Of a stretch of 64,000 nucleotides of DNA, positions 1-7,041 are shown one piece after another. The stretch covers positions 1 to 64,000 of the forward strand of contig NZ_JPRD01000044.1 of the NCBI RefSeq assembly GCF_000817815.1. The letters are read 5' to 3'. The notes below the pieces were generated by a model that saw nothing but the letters and a program-made list of their open reading frames with translations, searched no databases and was not told where the DNA came from. The DNA comes from Vibrio owensii CAIM 1854 = LMG 25443. Lineage in GTDB: Bacteria; Pseudomonadota; Gammaproteobacteria; Enterobacterales; Vibrionaceae. The translations under genes were made by a program, and so were the position numbers. Position 1 is the first letter of the stretch; the number at the start of each line of letters is the position of its first letter.

Positions 1-535
1 AGCGCTGTATGGCCTGTTTCCATGGCAGGTTTTCAATTTGCGCTCTTCGTATGCGGTGAGATACATCACTTAACCTCTCAATGCCTGCGTGAAACTTCCG
101 GACGCTGGCGCTATACCCCGCAGCTGGGGCGTCTACACAGTATGACCATTGCTTGCCGAGTCCCCCGTGCGATTGGCGCTGTATGACGATCATCTGTCTC
201 GCCAGTTCAATCTCATTGGTTGTTTGGTCAACCTGAGCGCGGCAGGCGTTGAACTCATCTCTGGAATAGGGGGTGTATTCGAGTAGGCGTTTCAACTCGG
301 AGGTTTTTTTGGGGCATGACAATACTCTGAATAGAGAAACCATTTTCTTATTCAGATCATTGTATACTTCAACCTTTGCTGGCCGCTTCCCCAGAAGGAC
401 AGCGCCAGAACCTCCAAAAACATCGACAAAGGTCTGATGTTCAGGGAAATATCCAACAATTTTCTTTGCCAGTCTGGACTTAGAGCCAAACCACGTTACT
501 GGGGGCGCTATTGGTTTATGTTGTTGATTAGCCAT
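1..535 (-). CDS. D12-class DNA adenine methyltransferase, partial (runs off left edge)
   Basis: The gene starts at 535 on the minus strand and runs past base 1, giving 178 N-terminal codons. The N-terminus has the FxGSKxxLAKKI-type segment and then FVDVFGGSGAVLLGK, the SAM-binding motif I of D12/Dam-like N6-adenine methyltransferases. The DPPY catalytic motif would lie beyond the window edge. It is a different gene from the Dam homologue at 51278-52120. It is divergent from the DUF4236 gene, with a strong inverted repeat between them. An orphan phage methyltransferase protecting or marking the element is the likely role; target specificity cannot be read from this part. Confidence 0.85.
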   Translation of the reverse strand, partial: MANQQHKPIAPPVTWFGSKSRLAKKIVGYFPEHQTFVDVFGGSGAVLLGKRPAKVEVYNDLNKKMVSLFRVLSCPKKTSELKRLLEYTPYSRDEFNACRAQVDQTTNEIELARQMIVIQRQSHGGLGKQWSYCVDAPAAGYSASVRKFHAGIERLSDVSHRIRRAQIENLPWKQAIQR

Positions 536-553
536 ACTAACCGCCTCGTTTGA

Positions 554-590
554 CCATATGTTACGTTTTATTCTATAGTGTAACATATGG
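554..590. promoter_or_regulatory. Inverted repeat between divergent genes (operator candidate)
   Basis: Perfect 11-bp arms CCATATGTTAC (554-564) and GTAACATATGG (580-590) are separated by 15 bp of AT-rich sequence. They lie between the minus-strand methyltransferase and the plus-strand gene at 677. There is no T-run, so a two-site operator is more likely than a terminator. Confidence 0.55.
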
Positions 591-676
591 TTTGTATATG
601 GCCTTTTGGCAGTATGCGGCGGACGGAAAGAGAAACAACAAACAACATATTGATCTTGAGTTGGTTAGGAGGAACG

Positions 677-883
677 GTGAAAGGTTTAAGGTATCAAAAA
701 AGAATTAGAGTACTGCCCTTTCTTTGGGTGAATATATCTAAGGCGAGCTTTTCAATTACCATTGGCAACCGATTTGTTAAATTAAATATTGGTCGTCGTG
801 GTGTTTGGTTTAGTGGCTCTTTGGTTGGCACTGGGTTGTCTTTTAGAAAGAAAGTGCCACTACAAAAGAAAGAAAACAGTTAA
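677..883 (+). CDS. DUF4236-like small protein
   Basis: The product is 68 aa. The pattern R-x-R-K-R-I...NISK...S.TIGNR...LNIGRRG...GTGLSFR is that of the DUF4236 domain, a glycine-rich beta-repeat domain of unknown function common in bacteria and phages. I place the start at the GTG at 677 because AGGAGG sits at 667-672, and the 30 upstream in-frame residues (from 587) look non-protein-like and have no ribosome site. It lies alone between the 554-590 inverted repeat and the next promoter region. Function unknown. Confidence 0.6.
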   Translation: MKGLRYQKRIRVLPFLWVNISKASFSITIGNRFVKLNIGRRGVWFSGSLVGTGLSFRKKVPLQKKENS

Positions 884-903
884 TACCGTTAAAATACTCT
901 ATA

Positions 904-921
904 AATACTCATTCGGTATTA
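904..921 (+). promoter_or_regulatory. Copy of dispersed AAYACT...GTATYA element
   Basis: AATACTCATTCGGTATTA matches the dispersed element at 14 of 18 positions against the 24725 copy. It sits about 30 bp before the gene at 948, where it could be an operator. TATAAATA occurs just upstream (900-907). Confidence 0.35.
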
Positions 922-947
922 AGTAAACACCAATAAGGAAATGCACT

Positions 948-1259
948 GTGAGCAATGAAGTAGAAATTCAATTAGATAATGATCCGCTCGGTCGTCAGCT
1001 GAAGCTAACCCGTGATCTTGATGGCTATAACAACGAGTCAAACTACCCGTGCAATACGTGCCTGCATGGCATCTTTAACGTTGACCACTGGTGTTGCCGG
1101 AAGCTGCCGCACGACTGGGATGAATGGGACCAGTTCAAGGGCACTGACGTTTATCCGTTTGAAGAGATAAACCGAAAGGCAAGGGAAGTGCTGGGGCGCC
1201 CTGTCGATTACCCCAAAGAGGACGTCATTTTCTACGGATGCAACGCCAAGAACAGCTGA
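948..1259 (+). CDS. Small cysteine-rich hypothetical protein
   Basis: The product is 103 aa with a GTG start preceded by AAGGA about 10 bp upstream. It is acidic, with a central CxxC...HxxC-C-like cluster (PCNTCLHG, then DHWCC) and a late Cys, suggesting a bound metal. I do not recognise the family. It precedes the structured leader of the next gene with only about 17 bp between. Confidence 0.55.
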   Translation: MSNEVEIQLDNDPLGRQLKLTRDLDGYNNESNYPCNTCLHGIFNVDHWCCRKLPHDWDEWDQFKGTDVYPFEEINRKAREVLGRPVDYPKEDVIFYGCNAKNS

Positions 1260-1276
1260 TAACCTGACATTTTTGT

Positions 1277-1342
1277 ATAGATGCTCGCCCAGTGGAGGCG
1301 GTGAATAATGAGCCTGTTCACCTAACCTTCAGGAGCATCTAT
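1277..1342 (+). promoter_or_regulatory. Leader that can fold over the start site of the next gene
   Basis: ATAGATGCTC (1277-1286) is perfectly complementary to GAGCATCTAT (1333-1342), which contains most of the Shine-Dalgarno AGGAG (1331-1335) and the first two bases of the start codon at 1341. A nested stem GGTGAA (1300-1305)/TTCACC (1317-1322) lies inside. The RNA could hide the start site, as in translational switches. Confidence 0.45.
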
Positions 1343-1709
1343 GAACACATCCCTTGCCTATCTCAAGGCACTATTCATCTTCATTTTCATTCTACTGGCC
1401 GGTGCCGCTGTTCTGCTGAGTCCGCTTGGCGTTCTGCTGGTTGCCGGCTCTTTGTTGTCACTGCCATTTCGCAAGATCAGACCCTACATTCTCAACGTGT
1501 GGGAGTCGGTCGACCAAACCGTGAATGCGGTGGGATTTGGCAACATGGACCACACCATATCAGGGCGTATAGGCCGCGCTGCCATGAAAGGGAGCAAGGT
1601 GGCCCTTATCATGGAGAAGGTGGTTAATGCGCTGTTCTGGTTTGATCCTAACCACTGCCGACGAGCCATAGAACACGATGAGCACGAGCAGTGCTACTCG
1701 TTCAAGTGA
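1341..1709 (+). CDS. Small membrane protein
   Basis: The product is 122 aa. Residues about 8-40 are strongly hydrophobic (one long or two short membrane segments), followed by a soluble tail with a His/Cys/Glu-rich C-terminus. AGGAG lies 5 bp before the ATG. The stop codon overlaps an alternative ATG (1709) of the next gene, so the two are probably co-translated. I do not recognise the family. The first base pairs of the gene take part in the leader stem described above. Confidence 0.6.
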   Translation: MNTSLAYLKALFIFIFILLAGAAVLLSPLGVLLVAGSLLSLPFRKIRPYILNVWESVDQTVNAVGFGNMDHTISGRIGRAAMKGSKVALIMEKVVNALFWFDPNHCRRAIEHDEHEQCYSFK

Positions 1710-1720
1710 TGGGGGATGAT

Positions 1721-2161
1721 ATGAAATACTACATTACCCGTTACACGGATAAGCTGCCGTCTTGGCAGGCTGGCAACGCCCGTCTTTTCCTGATCACCCT
1801 TCGCAAAGGCAAAGAGCACGACATTGGCCTGCTTGAGCATGAAAAGTGCCACGTCAGGCAGTGGTGGGCGCTATTTCTGCTGATGTCGTTGATTGGCTGG
1901 CCTGCGCTGTACTTCTTCAATGGCGATCCGGTCATGATGCCCGTCAGTATCGCGATCACTGGCTTGGCCCCTGCGCTTCATGCCTTGCTGTACCTGTTGG
2001 TGCGTCCTTATCGTCAATGGTCCGAGGTTCAGGCATACAAAACCCAGGTTGCTAAGGGTAATTACAGGGACAATAGCTTTGCCGTTCGGGCGCTCATGAA
2101 TCCCAAATACAAGCTCAATCTCACGGAGTCTGAGGCGTCGAAGTTGCTGGGTTTCTGGTAA
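1721..2161 (+). CDS. Membrane protein with HExxH metallopeptidase-like motif
   Basis: The product is 146 aa. LLEHEKCHVRQWW at about residues 37-49 gives an HEKCH zinc-binding pattern of the kind used by small metallopeptidases, followed by two hydrophobic segments (about 50-68 and 75-98). Start: ATG 1721 has GGGGGA just upstream; ATG 1709, overlapping the previous stop, is an alternative. Peptidase activity is inferred from the motif and context only; no third ligand can be assigned. It forms a pair with the membrane protein at 1341. Confidence 0.55.
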   Translation: MKYYITRYTDKLPSWQAGNARLFLITLRKGKEHDIGLLEHEKCHVRQWWALFLLMSLIGWPALYFFNGDPVMMPVSIAITGLAPALHALLYLLVRPYRQWSEVQAYKTQVAKGNYRDNSFAVRALMNPKYKLNLTESEASKLLGFW

Positions 2162-2235
2162 CAAAGTTGTGTTGTACGGATAGGCGGGTAATCCGCCTAT
2201 ATTGGCTAAGTCATAGTCATGTATAGGGAATCACA

Positions 2236-2886
2236 ATGAGTATTTATCAAGTCCTTTCGTATTGCTTAATGTCATGGTTTTTCATGACACTGGGCGTCTA
2301 TTTGTTTGTGGGATTGCTCGGTAAAAAAGAGCAGATTTCAACGACCAAACTATTCAAAGAGTTTACGCTGGCATATTGCGTTGTCATGGCCGTTATTCTA
2401 TTTGCCGCGCCGTTATCTGAACCGCTCAGGCAATTATTATGGGACCCATTAAAAGGCGGCTCGGCTATTGGAACGCTCTCTGTTTTGCTGATGCTCTTTT
2501 ATTCTGTTCCGCTGGTTGCGCATAATTTAATTGGCCCAAGTCGCGGGAAAAATAATATTCCAATCCCCTCTGGTGAAGTCTTTTTGTTATTTAAGAAGGG
2601 TAACAATGAAAAGCGATATTTATCCATTGATGTGCGGGATATGGCGTCGGTATTACGTGCGAAACGGACGCTACTGGCCGAAGTTCAAGACGATGAGACC
2701 GTGCTGGATGCCACTTGCCGGATTCAAGATCAGTACGAACAGGGCGGTTATGATTTGGTGATCGTCAATACCACGGGCGTCGGGTATGCACTGCGCGAGA
2801 CGCTGAAAACGCACTTGACCCGCATTCCGGTGGTGGGTGCTCTGCCTTCTGGCCCCGTTCCGGATTGTCACGTTCTCCCCGCCTAA
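2236..2886 (+). CDS. Membrane protein with cytoplasmic domain, unknown
   Basis: The product is 216 aa. Three hydrophobic segments (about residues 11-30, 43-61 and 79-97) are followed by a soluble domain of about 115 aa ending in VPVVGALPSGPVPDCHV. No catalytic motif is visible. It is the last gene before a terminator at 2902-2927. It could be a superinfection, signalling or lysis-accessory protein, but nothing in the sequence decides this. Confidence 0.55.
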   Translation: MSIYQVLSYCLMSWFFMTLGVYLFVGLLGKKEQISTTKLFKEFTLAYCVVMAVILFAAPLSEPLRQLLWDPLKGGSAIGTLSVLLMLFYSVPLVAHNLIGPSRGKNNIPIPSGEVFLLFKKGNNEKRYLSIDVRDMASVLRAKRTLLAEVQDDETVLDATCRIQDQYEQGGYDLVIVNTTGVGYALRETLKTHLTRIPVVGALPSGPVPDCHVLPA

Positions 2887-2901
2887 TCACCACGATTGAG
2901 C

Positions 2902-2927
2902 AAAAAGCCGCCTACGGGCGGTTTTTT
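2902..2927 (+). terminator. Rho-independent terminator
   Basis: A CCGCC/GGCGG stem with a TACG tetraloop is flanked by an A-run and followed by six T. It sits 16 bp after the stop of the 2236 gene and insulates it from the lox-like/cre region. Confidence 0.8.
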
Positions 2928-3016
2928 ATTGTCGGTAAGAAATACCCGAGCAAAGATGAATATTTAAAGTGTTACCGTGTCACTTTATGGGCGGTCAGAA
3001 AATGCCCGTCTAGCTC

Positions 3017-3050
3017 TCAATTTCTGAGAACTGTAATTCTCGGAAATTGA
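3017..3050. other. lox/vox-like recombination site for the Cre-type recombinase
   Basis: Arms TCAATTTCTGAGA (3017-3029) and TCTCGGAAATTGA (3038-3050) are inverted repeats matching at 12 of 13 positions, with an asymmetric 8-bp spacer ACTGTAAT. This 13-8-13 layout is that of loxP. The inner arm TCTGAGA is, from memory, the same as in the vox site of Vibrio Vika recombinase. It lies 314 bp upstream of the Cre-like gene with one small gene between, as loxP-cra-cre lie in P1. There is no T-run after it, so it is not a terminator. Confidence 0.75.
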
Positions 3051-3117
3051 CAATTTCCCCGCTTTCAATCAATATGGTTGCATAAGAAAGGCTATTAAGT
3101 TTTAAGGGGTGGGATAG

Positions 3118-3357
3118 ATGTTGTCATCTAACGAACGGGCCAAAAAGGTCGTGCTTCAGTATTGCAAGCAAACAGGATTTTTGATCCCGCAATCAAATGC
3201 AGCGCAAACACTTGAGGCGTTAATCTCAGAGGCGCTAGATCAGCATGTGTATGAGGCTTTTCATAGTAAGACCAAGCCACGCAAAAAATCAGCATTAGAA
3301 GAGTTTAAGACTAAGTTTGCTGACTATCTGGGTGATGATGGCTTAAATGATGAGTAG
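3118..3357 (+). CDS. Small protein upstream of cre (positional analogue of P1 Cra)
   Basis: The product is 79 aa, rich in Lys and Asp/Glu, with no clear motif. A good ribosome site (AAGGGGTGGG) precedes ATG 3118. It ends 6 bp before the recombinase gene, so the two form one transcription unit downstream of the lox-like site. P1 has a small gene, cra, of unknown function in the same place; sequence similarity to it was not established. It could be a recombination accessory protein. Confidence 0.55.
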   Translation: MLSSNERAKKVVLQYCKQTGFLIPQSNAAQTLEALISEALDQHVYEAFHSKTKPRKKSALEEFKTKFADYLGDDGLNDE

Positions 3358-3363
3358 AAGAAA

Positions 3364-4506
3364 ATGATAGAAAACCAACTCTCCCTGCTCGGTGACTTTT
3401 CCGGAGTTAGACCGGATGATGTCAAAACGGCGATCCAAGCGGCCCAGAAAAAAGGCATCAACGTTGCTGAGAACGAGCAGTTCAAGGCTGCATTTGAGCA
3501 CCTGCTTAATGAGTTCAAAAAGCGGGAAGAGCGTTACTCTCCCAACACGCTGCGCCGGCTGGAAAGCGCGTGGGCCTGTTTTGTTGACTGGTGTTTGGCG
3601 AATCATCGCCATTCTTTGCCGGCGACACCGGATACCGTAGAAGCCTTCTTTATTGAGCGAGCAGAAGAGTTACACCGAAACACGTTATCGGTGTATCGCT
3701 GGGCGATCTCCCGTGTTCACCGTGTGGCTGGCTGTCCGGATCCCTGCCTCGATATCTACGTGGAAGACCGGCTGAAAGCCATTGCTCGCAAGAAAGTGAG
3801 AGAGGGCGAAGCCGTGAAACAGGCGTCCCCGTTCAATGAGCAGCACCTGCTTAAACTGACCTCGCTCTGGTACCGCAGTGACAAGTTACTGCTTCGCCGC
3901 AATCTGGCATTGCTGGCCGTGGCCTATGAGTCGATGCTGCGAGCGTCAGAGCTGGCGAATATTCGTGTGAGTGATATGGAGCTGGCCGGAGACGGTACCG
4001 CGATACTGACTATCCCCATCACCAAAACCAATCACAGCGGGGAGCCGGATACCTGCATTCTCAGTCAGGATGTGGTCAGCTTGCTGATGGATTACACCGA
4101 AGCCGGCAAGCTGGATATGAGCAGTGACGGCTTTTTGTTTGTGGGTGTGTCCAAGCACAACACCTGCATCAAACCCAAAAAGGATAAGCAGACCGGCGAG
4201 GTCCTGCACAAGCCAATCACCACCAAAACGGTTGAGGGTGTGTTCTATTCTGCGTGGGAAACTTTGGGCTTGGGGCGTCAGGGGGTGAAGCCTTTCACGG
4301 CACACAGTGCGCGTGTTGGCGCTGCTCAAGATCTGCTTAAAAAAGGCTATAACACCCTGCAGATCCAACAGTCTGGCCGATGGTCTAGCGGTACCATGGT
4401 GGCGAGATATGGCAGGGCGATACTGGCGCGTGATGGTGCAATGGCTCATAGCCGTGTCAAAACACGCTCAGCCCCTATGCAGTGGGGGAAAGAGGAAAAA
4501 GATTAA
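3364..4506 (+). CDS. cre: Cre-type tyrosine site-specific recombinase
   Basis: The 380-aa tyrosine recombinase follows P1 Cre closely in its C-terminal half: AHSARVGAAQDLL resembles Cre GHSARVGAARDMA, and RDGAMAHSR resembles the SETGAMVRL tail. Visible catalytic residues are Arg193, Lys221, His314, Arg317, Trp340 and Tyr349. The N-terminal core-binding domain (about 35-165) includes SPNTLRRLESAWACFVDWC, like the start of the Cre CB domain. Expected role: resolving plasmid dimers and circularising the terminally redundant phage genome by acting on the 13-8-13 site at 3017-3050. It is translated from ATG 3364 right after the 79-aa gene. A second, P4-like integrase lies at 62226. Confidence 0.9.
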   Translation: MIENQLSLLGDFSGVRPDDVKTAIQAAQKKGINVAENEQFKAAFEHLLNEFKKREERYSPNTLRRLESAWACFVDWCLANHRHSLPATPDTVEAFFIERAEELHRNTLSVYRWAISRVHRVAGCPDPCLDIYVEDRLKAIARKKVREGEAVKQASPFNEQHLLKLTSLWYRSDKLLLRRNLALLAVAYESMLRASELANIRVSDMELAGDGTAILTIPITKTNHSGEPDTCILSQDVVSLLMDYTEAGKLDMSSDGFLFVGVSKHNTCIKPKKDKQTGEVLHKPITTKTVEGVFYSAWETLGLGRQGVKPFTAHSARVGAAQDLLKKGYNTLQIQQSGRWSSGTMVARYGRAILARDGAMAHSRVKTRSAPMQWGKEEKD

Positions 4507-4513
4507 TACATAA

Positions 4514-4581
4514 TTGATACTCTATAAGTATCAAGTGTACATTTATATGATACTGTTTAGGTGTTAACTTTAACGTAATTA
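4514..4581. promoter_or_regulatory. Operator cluster before the 4600 operon
   Basis: A perfect inverted repeat TTGATACT (4514-4521)/AGTATCAA (4527-4534) with a 5-bp loop is followed by a minus-strand copy of the dispersed element (GATACTGTTTAGGTGTT, 4549-4565) and by ACGTAATTA (4573-4581), a motif also repeated at 53181-53213. This is the only gap between cre and the small-gene operon, so it probably holds that operon's promoter and operators. Confidence 0.5.
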
Positions 4582-4599
4582 GATACAAGGATTAGAGCT

Positions 4600-5013
4600 A
4601 TGAAAGTGACTTTTGAAGAGTCGATGTTGGATGAATACCTTGAGCAGCTGCGCGTGCAGTTTTCTCGTTACAGCAAGCTTGATCAGCACAAGGTTTTAGA
4701 GTCGGTCCGCTCGCTGGTTGTGGAACCCAAGCCGATCGCCAAGGCTCGCCCTCTCGAAGAGGTTCTGTCGGACATTCGTGAAGCAATTGAGGACGGAGGT
4801 CGTGCAAGAACGTTCTTTACCACGGCATTTGCTAACTGGTACCGCCGAGTGCCAACGCCGCGCATTGCTCATTTGCATGATTACATCAATCTTGACCTGA
4901 AAAATCGCCACCTATTCCAAGAAATGATGTGTCTGCGCGACTCAGGGCACTTTGACGACGAGGCCCTTTACCAGTTTGAGCAGTACTGTTTGTCATTTAT
5001 GGATAAGGAGTAG
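4600..5013 (+). CDS. Hypothetical protein, first gene of small-gene operon
   Basis: The product is 137 aa, mixed charge and predicted mostly helical; no motif is recognised. ATG 4600 follows a weak purine stretch (ACAAGGA, 14 bp upstream). It heads a tightly packed run of small genes (4600-6886, gaps of 2-16 bp) that sits behind several operator-like repeats. In temperate phages such runs near the recombinase are typically accessory genes, for example host takeover or anti-defence, but nothing here proves that. Confidence 0.6.
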   Translation: MKVTFEESMLDEYLEQLRVQFSRYSKLDQHKVLESVRSLVVEPKPIAKARPLEEVLSDIREAIEDGGRARTFFTTAFANWYRRVPTPRIAHLHDYINLDLKNRHLFQEMMCLRDSGHFDDEALYQFEQYCLSFMDKE

Positions 5014-5017
5014 AAGA

Positions 5018-5281
5018 GTGCTGGCTAACATCGTTGAGACGTTTCATAAGTTTAATCAGGGGCAGCGCAGGCCAGACAGGCGCCGCCATCTTGAACTCTG
5101 TGGATTTGAGAGGACGAGGGTTATTGAGCCATTCAATCACGAAGCGACGCCTCGCGAGTTGGCTATGCGGTATTTAAACGCTCTGAGTGAGTCAGACGGT
5201 GGTTTTTATCATGGTGTGACGTTGCCTAAAAAAGACTATGAAGGGTGGACCTATTACGAGGTCTGGACAAAAAAGCTTTAA
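5018..5281 (+). CDS. Hypothetical protein
   Basis: The product is 87 aa. The start is taken as GTG 5018 because AAGGAG (5005-5010) lies 7 bp upstream; the frame is open further upstream, overlapping the previous gene, but without a ribosome site. It has a basic N-terminal half (QGQRRPDRRRHLEL) and an aromatic-rich C-terminus (GGFYHG...WTYYEVW). Family not recognised. Part of the 4600-6886 operon. Confidence 0.55.
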   Translation: MLANIVETFHKFNQGQRRPDRRRHLELCGFERTRVIEPFNHEATPRELAMRYLNALSESDGGFYHGVTLPKKDYEGWTYYEVWTKKL

Positions 5282-5295
5282 AGTGAGGGTGGGCC

Positions 5296-5517
5296 GTGTC
5301 TAGTTTTAGTCAGAAGCGCACATGTAAAAATTGCGTGTTTTCCGAGCTAACCAGCTGTCGATTTGGCGTGAAAATAAGAAATGGCGTATTAGAAGCCAAC
5401 TCTCCCCTTGAGCCGTGCCATAAAATAACGAGCGATAGAGGCGAAAAGGATTTCTATTTACTTGGGATGGACAAAGTGTTCCGTGCTGATCTAGAAATCT
5501 ACCGAGCATCTGTATGA
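5296..5517 (+). CDS. Small cysteine-containing hypothetical protein
   Basis: The product is 73 aa with a GTG start preceded by GAGGG. N-terminal CKNCVFSELTSCRFG and a later PCHK give four Cys, consistent with a small zinc- or disulphide-stabilised fold. Family not recognised. It lies 14 bp after the previous gene and 10 bp before the next. Confidence 0.5.
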   Translation: MSSFSQKRTCKNCVFSELTSCRFGVKIRNGVLEANSPLEPCHKITSDRGEKDFYLLGMDKVFRADLEIYRASV

Positions 5518-5527
5518 CAGGAGAGTT

Positions 5528-5848
5528 ATGAGTATCACTATTTTTGGCACTGTTCTGGTGCCCCAATCAATGACTGAAGATGAGGCGCAAGCGCTTCAGC
5601 GTGAAATATCCGAACGTGATGAGTTTAAAGCGATCCGTGTGCAAAGGGATGTGACCCGCAAGGCTCATTTCTTGTTTGAAGGTGAGCGCACGATTGAATC
5701 AAAAGGACTTGAGCACCCAGACGTTATGTTTGGCGCTTGGTGCGAGACTGGCGGCGATCCGTTTTTCTATGAGCCGGCCTACAAACCCATTGCCTACTTC
5801 CTGAAAAGTCGTGGCTATAACCTGTTAAGTTTTCCTAGAGAGAGATAA
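5528..5848 (+). CDS. Hypothetical protein
   Basis: The product is 106 aa with ribosome site AGGAGAG just before ATG 5528. It is a soluble alpha/beta-looking protein with an acidic N-terminal helix (TEDEAQALQREISERDE) and a Gly/Pro/Tyr-rich C-terminal half. No known motif. It is separated from the following gene by 2 bp, suggesting coupled translation. Confidence 0.55.
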   Translation: MSITIFGTVLVPQSMTEDEAQALQREISERDEFKAIRVQRDVTRKAHFLFEGERTIESKGLEHPDVMFGAWCETGGDPFFYEPAYKPIAYFLKSRGYNLLSFPRER

Positions 5849-5850
5849 AG

Positions 5851-6138
5851 ATGAGTGACAGCATAGTGCAATTGTCCAACGTGTTTGGGGTGCTGAAAGA
5901 GAAGCTGCCCACAATTGAAAATGAGTTTGACCCGCTTGAGCTGGAAGTCGAAGAGCGTGACGGCATTGTCGTCGACTACATCATCAACAAGGCCGGTGAA
6001 GGGTATGTGTTGGTGATTGACGATCGTGACTTAACGCCTGAGCTGATCACGCTGGAATTTGAATCTGGTGATGCCATGGTGGCTTATTTTGAAGGCGGCA
6101 AGCGCAAGCCTATGGTGCTTGATTCTGTTGAGAATTAA
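5851..6138 (+). CDS. Small acidic hypothetical protein
   Basis: The product is 95 aa and strongly acidic (many Glu and Asp, few Lys or Arg). Ribosome site GAGAGAG/AAAG precedes ATG 5851. The acidity and small size recall DNA-mimic type phage proteins, but no specific similarity is recognised, so this is only an impression. Confidence 0.55.
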   Translation: MSDSIVQLSNVFGVLKEKLPTIENEFDPLELEVEERDGIVVDYIINKAGEGYVLVIDDRDLTPELITLEFESGDAMVAYFEGGKRKPMVLDSVEN

Positions 6139-6148
6139 AGGGGCATTT

Positions 6149-6445
6149 ATGCTAGATAGTGCAGCAAAGGCAAGCATAGAGAAGCTGTTGCTTGAGAAGT
6201 CGACTAATGCTGGTTTTAGTACTGAAGAGGCTCAGGATAAAATCAGCCAAGTCATGGATGCATTGAATGACCCGTCTCAGACGTTGAATAATACAATCGT
6301 AAATGAACTGGTTGGCATTGTAATGATGGACCAGCGTGATCAAGAGACCGCATTGGTCGAATTAGCGTTAAAAACAGGCTCTCAAATGGAAGGTAAGCTG
6401 ACAGGCGAGCAAAATGCGCTACTTGAGTCGTTGAGGCAAGGGTAA
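6149..6445 (+). CDS. Hypothetical helical protein
   Basis: The product is 98 aa. I start it at ATG 6149, which has AAAGGGG upstream; the longer frame from 6059 overlaps the preceding gene and gives an unlikely Trp/Leu-rich lead. It is predicted all-helical and acidic, with no cysteine and no recognised motif. Part of the 4600-6886 run. Confidence 0.55.
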   Translation: MLDSAAKASIEKLLLEKSTNAGFSTEEAQDKISQVMDALNDPSQTLNNTIVNELVGIVMMDQRDQETALVELALKTGSQMEGKLTGEQNALLESLRQG

Positions 6446-6460
6446 GACGGGGAAGGTTAT

Positions 6461-6886
6461 ATGACTCTGAAAAGCACATTGAAACTTAGGCCAATAGACC
6501 GTCAGGCTGCTTTAGTGGTCCAAAAGGCGCCTTCGCACTCAACATTTCAAATTAAGAACCGAGACAAGTTGGTTGATAGCGAGTTTTGGGAAGCGCCACG
6601 GCCACACAAACCGATCCCTGATAATACTGACTTTATTGATCTGACTGGTTCCAAAGTTGGCCGGTTGACGGTGATTGGATTTTTAGGGAAAAGTGTTTGG
6701 CAATGCCGGTGCGTTTGTGGTCGGTACTGCAAGAGAACAAAGAAGTTCATTGAACAAGTTATTGATGGCAGAGAGTCAACAGAGTCTATGTGTCGTGAGT
6801 GTTACGGGGTAATGCTTCTGAAGAAGCAGGAATACTTCAAAGCTCATGGGTGCTACCCGTCTGATAAGAAGAAAATGGAGCTTTAG
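6461..6886 (+). CDS. Zinc-binding protein like the N-terminal domain of phage AP2/HNH proteins
   Basis: The product is 141 aa. The segment DLTGSKVGRLTVIGFLGKS...WQCRCVCG resembles the module found at the start of many phage AP2/HNH homing-endonuclease-like proteins (LTGxxFGRLTVI...WxCxCxCG), and a second pair CRECYG completes four Cys. The nuclease or AP2 domain itself is absent, so it is a stand-alone zinc-binding, probably nucleic-acid-binding, protein. ATG 6461 follows GGGGAAGG. Last gene of the operon. Confidence 0.55.
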   Translation: MTLKSTLKLRPIDRQAALVVQKAPSHSTFQIKNRDKLVDSEFWEAPRPHKPIPDNTDFIDLTGSKVGRLTVIGFLGKSVWQCRCVCGRYCKRTKKFIEQVIDGRESTESMCRECYGVMLLKKQEYFKAHGCYPSDKKKMEL

Positions 6887-7041
6887 TTGAACTATCCGGA
6901 ATTTCCGGAGGCTTCGCGGTCTATGGCTTACCTGAGTTGTTCGGCATTTCCGAACAACTGGGACCAATAACCTTTTGTTGTGGCGACAGGGTGAGCGCAA
7001 TGCCACCCTAAGTCCGTTTTATCGAGTAGAAGGAACGGACC
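6887..7041 (+). promoter_or_regulatory. Structured intergenic region with phage promoter element
   Basis: This gap holds TCCGGA-ATT-TCCGGA (6895-6909), a perfect 10-bp hairpin AGTTGTTCGG (6935-6944)/CCGAACAACT (6950-6959), and a copy of the proposed phage promoter: TTGTTGTGGC (6975-6984), N14, AATGCCACCCTA (6999-7010). The hairpin has no T-run; it may end the preceding operon by another route. The gene at 7042 starts 31 bp after the element, with AGAAGGAA as its ribosome site. Confidence 0.5.

Noticed and set aside
900..907. TATAAATA as a T4-type late promoter
   Set aside because: Single occurrence noted, inside an AT-rich dispersed element; the structural operons instead share the GTGTTGATGC element.
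1292..1627. Plus-strand frame of 111 codons overlapping the membrane protein at 1341
   Set aside because: The 1341 frame has the ribosome site, a proper hydrophobic segment and a coupled downstream gene; the other frame is Arg/His/Cys-rich and unlikely.
3017..3050. Inverted repeat as a transcription terminator
   Set aside because: No T-run, AT-rich arms, asymmetric 8-bp spacer and position before a Cre-type gene favour a recombination site. A true terminator lies upstream at 2902-2927.
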